A stretch of 64,000 nt of DNA from Trebonia sp963795335 (GTDB lineage Bacteria > Actinomycetota > Actinomycetes > Streptosporangiales > Streptosporangiaceae), in assembly GCA_963795335.1 (NCBI GenBank), contig CAWCHI010000010.1, positions 310,001 through 374,000 of the forward strand, in the 5' to 3' direction. Below, piece by piece: positions 60,904-64,000 of this stretch. Position 1 is the first letter of the stretch; each line of letters begins with the position of its first letter. The notes beneath the pieces are model-generated. The model did not search any database, was not told the origin of the DNA, and worked only from the letters and a program-made list of their open reading frames with translations. A program made the translations under genes and the position numbers.

Positions 60904-61380
60904 CTAGGACGGCGGCCCGGTCAGGTACCCGGTAGCGCTGAGCACCGCCCGGGTGAACCGGCTGAGCGGGACCGCCCGCAGCTCGGCCGGGGTGAACCAG
61001 GCGACTTCGCTGAGCTCGCCGTCGCTCGGGGCGGGCTCGCCGTCGGTGACCGCGGCCTCGAAGACGGCCGGGACGTAGGCCACCCGGTCGCCGTTGGGGT
61101 AGGTCACCTCGTAGTCCGGGCCGCCGAAGACGCCGAGCAGCCTGCCCAGCCGGAGGCCGGTCCCGATCTCCTCGCGGGCCTCGCGCACGGCGGCCTCGGC
61201 GGGCGACTCGCCCGGGTCGACCGCGCCGCCGACGGTGCCCCAGCCGTCGGTGTGCCCCGCGTGCCAGGCGAGCAGCAGCCGCCCGCGCTCGTCGGCCGGC
61301 AGCACGGTCACGCTCGGCAGCACCAGCAGGCCGTGCCCGATGACCGCCCGCAGCCGGGCCAGGTGCGGTGACATCCCCAT
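60904..61380 (-). CDS. NUDIX hydrolase
   Basis: 158 residues. NUDIX box G-x5-E-x7-R-E-U-x-E-E is present as GAVDPGESPAEAAVREAREEIGTG (about residues 53-76). Other structure: HGLLVLPSVTVLPADERGRLLLAWHAG, then FGGPDYEVTYPNGDRVAYVPAVFEA. Cleaves a nucleoside diphosphate linked to X; substrate unknown. The ATG at 61380 has an AGGGTG site and is preferred to the GTG at 61389. Divergent from the alpha/beta hydrolase. Confidence 0.9.
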   Translation of the reverse strand: MGMSPHLARLRAVIGHGLLVLPSVTVLPADERGRLLLAWHAGHTDGWGTVGGAVDPGESPAEAAVREAREEIGTGLRLGRLLGVFGGPDYEVTYPNGDRVAYVPAVFEAAVTDGEPAPSDGELSEVAWFTPAELRAVPLSRFTRAVLSATGYLTGPPS

Positions 61381-61412
61381 GCGGGTCACCCTATGCCGCC
61401 GCTCGCGTCGGC

Positions 61413-61462
61413 TTGACGCCAAATAGCTAATTCTATTAGCTTTAAGGCTGTAGCTATTAGCC
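61413..61462 (+). promoter_or_regulatory. Promoter and TetR-type operators before the alpha/beta hydrolase
   Basis: TTGACG (61413-61418) is followed after 18 bases by TAGCTT (61437-61442). A perfect 17-base palindrome AGCTAAT-TCT-ATTAGCT (61425-61441) covers this region, and CTGTAGCTATTAGCC follows (61448-61462). CTGTAGCT is repeated before the tetR gene (63008-63025, minus strand). AT-richer than its surroundings. Confidence 0.6.
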
Positions 61463-61476
61463 GAGTGGAGGATGAC

Positions 61477-62313
61477 GTGACCGAGTTTCTCGACATCACA
61501 GGCGGGCGGATCGCCTACGACGTCACCGGCGAGGGGCCGCTGATCGTGCTCGCGCACGGCATCGGGGACCGGCGCCAGGCCTACCGGTTCCTGGTCCCGG
61601 AGCTGGTGCAGGCCGGGTTCCGGGTCGCGGCGGCGGACATGCGCGGCCACGGCGAGTCCAGCACCGGCTCATGGGCGTCGATTTCCCGCACCGACGTCGC
61701 GGGCGACCTCATCGCGCTGATAAGGCACCTGGGCGGCCCCGCGGTCATCGTCGGGCACTCACTCGCGGGCGGCGCGGCCACCATCGCCGCCGCAACCGCC
61801 CCCGACCTGGTGGCCGGCCTCGTCGAGCTCGGCCCGTTCACCCGCCCGGTCCAGTACAGCCTGGGCGGCCTGGTGCGGGTCGGCCGCTACCGCCGCGGCA
61901 CCGTGTTGCTGGGCGAAGTGCTGCTGCTGCGCAGCCTCCGCGCGTGGATGAAGTACCTCGACCTGGCCTACCCGGTCAAGCCCGCCGACTACGCCGCCTA
62001 CATGGCGGGGCTGCGGGCGAAGCTGGCCGAGCCGGGCCGGATGGCCGAGTTCCTCAAGACGCTGAAGACGTCCCCGGCCGACGCGGGCGACGCGCTGCCC
62101 CGCATCTCCTGCCCGGCCCTGGTCGTCATGGGCGACGAGGACCCCGACTGGGCCGACCCCCGGGCCGAGGGCGACGCGATCGTCACCGCCATGCCGGCCG
62201 GACTGGGCTCGCTCGCGGTGATCAAGGGGGGCGGGCACTACCTGCACGCCCAGTGCCCGGCCGAGGTCGCGGCGCTCACCGTGAGCTTCGTGCGCGACCG
62301 CGTCCGCGCCTGA
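61477..62313 (+). CDS. Alpha/beta-fold hydrolase
   Basis: 278 residues. The oxyanion turn IVLAHGIGDRR, AADMRGHGESS, the nucleophile elbow IVGHSLAGGAA (Ser about residue 96) and the acid/His pair in VVMGDEDPDW and KGGGHYLHAQ give a full catalytic triad. Substrate unknown. GTG 61477 follows GGAGG (61467-61471); a GTG at 61465 is possible. The palindromes just upstream and the TetR gene beyond suggest induction by a ligand. Confidence 0.9.
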   Translation: MTEFLDITGGRIAYDVTGEGPLIVLAHGIGDRRQAYRFLVPELVQAGFRVAAADMRGHGESSTGSWASISRTDVAGDLIALIRHLGGPAVIVGHSLAGGAATIAAATAPDLVAGLVELGPFTRPVQYSLGGLVRVGRYRRGTVLLGEVLLLRSLRAWMKYLDLAYPVKPADYAAYMAGLRAKLAEPGRMAEFLKTLKTSPADAGDALPRISCPALVVMGDEDPDWADPRAEGDAIVTAMPAGLGSLAVIKGGGHYLHAQCPAEVAALTVSFVRDRVRA

Positions 62314-62364
62314 CCAGCGCCCAGCCGGGCGTGGCCAGCGCCCGTCCGCGGGTGGCGCCCGCGG

Positions 62365-62960
62365 TCAGGGCAGCGGGCGCGCGGCCTGGCTGCCCTCGGT
62401 GCTCCAGTGCTCCAGTGCGTGCACCAGGGTCGCGACCATGCGGTGGTAGCTGCGGTCGATGTCGTACGGCATCGCGAACGACCCGGCCGACTCCAGGGTG
62501 ACGAAGCCGTGCAAGGCCGAGCGGATGCCCCTGATGGCGTCGATCGCATCGGCGTCGGCCAGCCCGAAGCCCGCCAGGACATCGATGAACAGCTGCACGT
62601 ACTCGCCCGCGACCTGCTCGTGCTCGGTGTCCCCGAGGCCGGCCGCGTCTGCGCCGCCTGGTAGCGGCCGGGGTGGGCGAGGGCCCACTTCCGCTGGGCG
62701 TCGGCTATGGCCGTGATGGCATCGCCCCGGGCGCGCCCGACGGCGACCCGGCGCAGGGTCTCGGTCGCTTCGGCGGCGGCGCGGATGGCGATGGCTCGCC
62801 GCAGCGCCGCCATCCCCTCGATGTGCTTGTACAGCGACGGCTGGCGGACGCCCAGGCGCCCGGCCAGAGCGGCCAGGGTCAGCCCCTCGAAGCCGGACTC
62901 GTCGACCATCCGCTCGGCCTCCGCGACCACTGCCTGCTGCGTCAGCCCGGCCCTAGGCAC
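62365..62960 (-). CDS. TetR-family transcriptional regulator with WHG C-terminal domain; frame break near 62645-62662
   Basis: About 198 residues. The HTH AALAGRLGVRQPSLYKHIEGMAAL follows a TetR N-terminal helix (TQQAVVAEAERMVDESGFEGLTL). The C-terminus VQLFIDVLAGFGLADADAIDAIRGIRSALHGFVTLESAGSFAMPYDIDRSYHRMVATLVHAL is a WHG-type TetR domain with the GFVTLE segment. One base added near 62645-62662 joins the two frames. GTG at 62960. Convergent with the hydrolase; shared operator words suggest it regulates itself and the hydrolase. Confidence 0.84.
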
Positions 62961-63007
62961 CGGCGCCCGCCCCGCCTGTCCCCGCCCGCCGCCAGTGCGC
63001 CCAAGTC

Positions 63008-63025
63008 TTAGCCATAAAGCTACAG
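63008..63025 (-). promoter_or_regulatory. Operator-like CTGTAGCT site upstream of tetR
   Basis: The minus strand reads CTGTAGCT-TTATGGCTAA, matching CTGTAGCT-ATTAGCC before the hydrolase, about 50 bases upstream of the tetR start. Confidence 0.45.
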
Positions 63026-63179
63026 TGCCTAGCCTGACGGTCCCCGTCAAGTTCCGGCGCGCGCCGCAGACCATCCAGCCGGCTGACCACCCAGGCTGAG
63101 CCGCCTCGGCCGGCCCCTGCCCGGGCCGCCGCACCGCGTCGCCCGTACGTCGACGGCGTGCCCGCGGCTGTGACCGTCT

Positions 63180-63400
63180 CGCCACGGGACGCCGTCGACC
63201 CCCCGCCGTCTCGCCACGGCACACCGCCGACCCCCCGCCGTCCCGCCACGGCACGCCGCCGACCCCCCGCCGTCCCGCCACGGCACGCCGCCGACCCCCG
63301 CCAGCCCGCCACGGCACGCTGCCGACCCCCCGCTTTCCCGCCACGGGACGCCGTCGACCCCCGCCGTCCCGCCACGGCGCGCCGCCGACCCCCCGCCAGC
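63180..63400. repeat. 32-base tandem repeat array, seven copies
   Basis: CGCCACGG starts copies at 63180, 63212, 63244, 63276, 63307, 63339 and 63370 (31-32 base steps); each copy continues with CACGCCGCCGACCCCCCGCC-like sequence. Copies are contiguous, without spacers. The period is not a multiple of three, so they are unlikely to be coding. The stretch 62961-63600 is otherwise free of genes I can support. Confidence 0.85.
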
Positions 63401-63470
63401 CCCGCCAGCCCCGCGCGTTGACCGTGGTGGCAGGCACCCGCCCCGGACGGCGGTGCGTCTGCTCATAGCC

Positions 63471-63525
63471 TGGAAACTATTGGCTAACGGGAAACTTTTC
63501 TGTGCTGTAGCCGCAAAAGTTTCCG
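63471..63525. repeat. GGAAACTT/AAGTTTCC element, copy C
   Basis: TGGAAACTAT at 63471, GGGAAACTTTTC at 63489-63500, and GCAAAAGTTTCCG ending 63525: an inverted repeat with arms GGGAAACTTTTC and AAAAGTTTCC. Related to copies A and B. Confidence 0.55.
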
Positions 63526-63600
63526 AAATCTCCAGACTGCCTCGGCTAATGTGGCCGCTGGGATAACGGTGGCCGATGGTAGGCCCGCAGGGGCGCCCGG

Positions 63601-64000
63601 TCACCCGCTGGGCCCGGCCACGCTGTCGAGCAGGCGGGCCAGCCGGGCCCGGAGGCCGCCGCGCGCGGCGGAGCCGCCGCGCTCGCCCGCGGCGGCCGAG
63701 ACGAGGTGCTGGCCCGCGTCGAACGAGAGCTGGCCGGGGACGGCCAGCGCCTCGTGCGCGAGCGCGTCGAGCTCCGGGTCGTCGCTGTCGAGGGCGAGGA
63801 TGGTGGCGCCGGTCTTGCGGGCGTCGTTCACCCGCTCAAGCAGCGGAACGGGGGCGGCGTCCTCGGCCACCACGAACAGCGTCTCCCCGCGCCGGGCCGC
63901 CTCCAGGCGGGCGAGCCCGACCGACAGGTGCGCCGGCGCGCCCGCCGGGGGAGCCCAGCGGATGAGCGTGGGCGCCAGCTCGGCCACCCCCGACAGCCGG
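63601..64000 (-). CDS. Uncharacterised protein, N-terminus beyond window edge
   Basis: At least 128 residues in the minus strand; the frame is open to the end of the window, so the true start is probably outside (a GTG at 63987 is the first internal candidate). Sequence LSVGLARLEAARRGETLFVVAEDAAPVPLLERVNDARKTGATILALDSDDPELDALAHEAL suggests a Rossmann-like or SIS-like alpha/beta fold, but I do not recognise the family. It ends in an Arg/Gly-rich stretch. Confidence 0.6.
   Translation of the reverse strand, partial: RLSGVAELAPTLIRWAPPAGAPAHLSVGLARLEAARRGETLFVVAEDAAPVPLLERVNDARKTGATILALDSDDPELDALAHEALAVPGQLSFDAGQHLVSAAAGERGGSAARGGLRARLARLLDSVAGPSG

Noticed and set aside
63180..63400. Possible CRISPR array
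   Set aside because: The 31-32 base units are contiguous with no unique spacers, and no cas genes are nearby.
62000..63437. Long minus-strand frames over the tandem repeats
   Set aside because: They arise because GC-rich repeats lack stop codons; the repeat period (31-32) is not a multiple of three.

Overview
The window is one contiguous stretch of chromosome from a high-GC Gram-positive bacterium (Actinomycetota). Evidence: very high GC with mostly C- or G-ended codons; a 16S rRNA with typical actinobacterial sequence; ITS without tRNAs; actinobacterial-type genes (BldG-like STAS protein, DUF349, DUF6167, an ECF41-type sigma factor, an ATP-grasp/alpha-E/transglutaminase set); and gene order resembling Streptomyces and its relatives. 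I cannot name a genus. I see no prophage, insertion sequence, CRISPR array or tRNA gene.

Layout. 1-7.2 kb: DUF349 protein (cut by the edge), membrane-anchored cyclophilin, MBL-fold hydrolase, hisS, aspS, then an AbiEi-like protein on the minus strand. 7.4-15.4 kb: rarA, two small membrane-associated proteins, alaS, ruvX, mltG and aroE, tightly packed. 15.5-21.4 kb: a PaiB-like protein, the ATP-grasp/alpha-E/transglutaminase operon, and a divergent pair (carboxymuconolactone decarboxylase / ECF41 sigma) with matching candidate promoters. 21.5-29.8 kb: infC-rpmI-rplT behind an attenuator-like leader, an RNA methyltransferase, a PAS histidine kinase, pheS-pheT. 30-41 kb: a membrane diguanylate cyclase, the arginine cluster argCJBDFR-argH behind an ArgR operator, and a DNA glycosylase. 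40.8-46.5 kb: a complete rrn operon (two promoters, 16S, ITS, 23S, 5S, terminator) with visible processing stems. 46.9-54.4 kb: a long repeat-rich TPR protein, a BldG-like protein, DUF1015, a small TPR protein, a NagD-like HAD phosphatase, and a cysteine dioxygenase-like protein behind a Cys-rich leader peptide. 54.5-64 kb: an ABC exporter, map-thioesterase-HAD (minus strand), two paralogous YbjQ-type proteins, a NUDIX protein, an alpha/beta hydrolase with a TetR regulator, and a protein cut by the right edge.

Most genes are housekeeping: translation (four aminoacyl-tRNA synthetases, IF3, L35, L20, rRNA), DNA repair (RarA, RuvX, glycosylase), wall (MltG), aromatic and arginine biosynthesis. 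The most interesting signals are regulatory: a poly-Cys, possibly leaderless leader ORF before a dioxygenase-like protein whose His-x-His iron motif reads Cys-x-Cys; an AUC start for IF3; paired ECF41 promoters; a shared TetR-type operator; and a GGAAACTT/AAGTTTCC element found in three spacers.

Caution: about ten genes carry apparent single-base frame breaks (cyclophilin, mltG, paiB, ATP-grasp, argC, TPR, HAD, thioesterase, map, ybjQ, tetR). Several are essential, so most are probably consensus errors in GC-rich DNA. They are annotated as single genes with the break noted.
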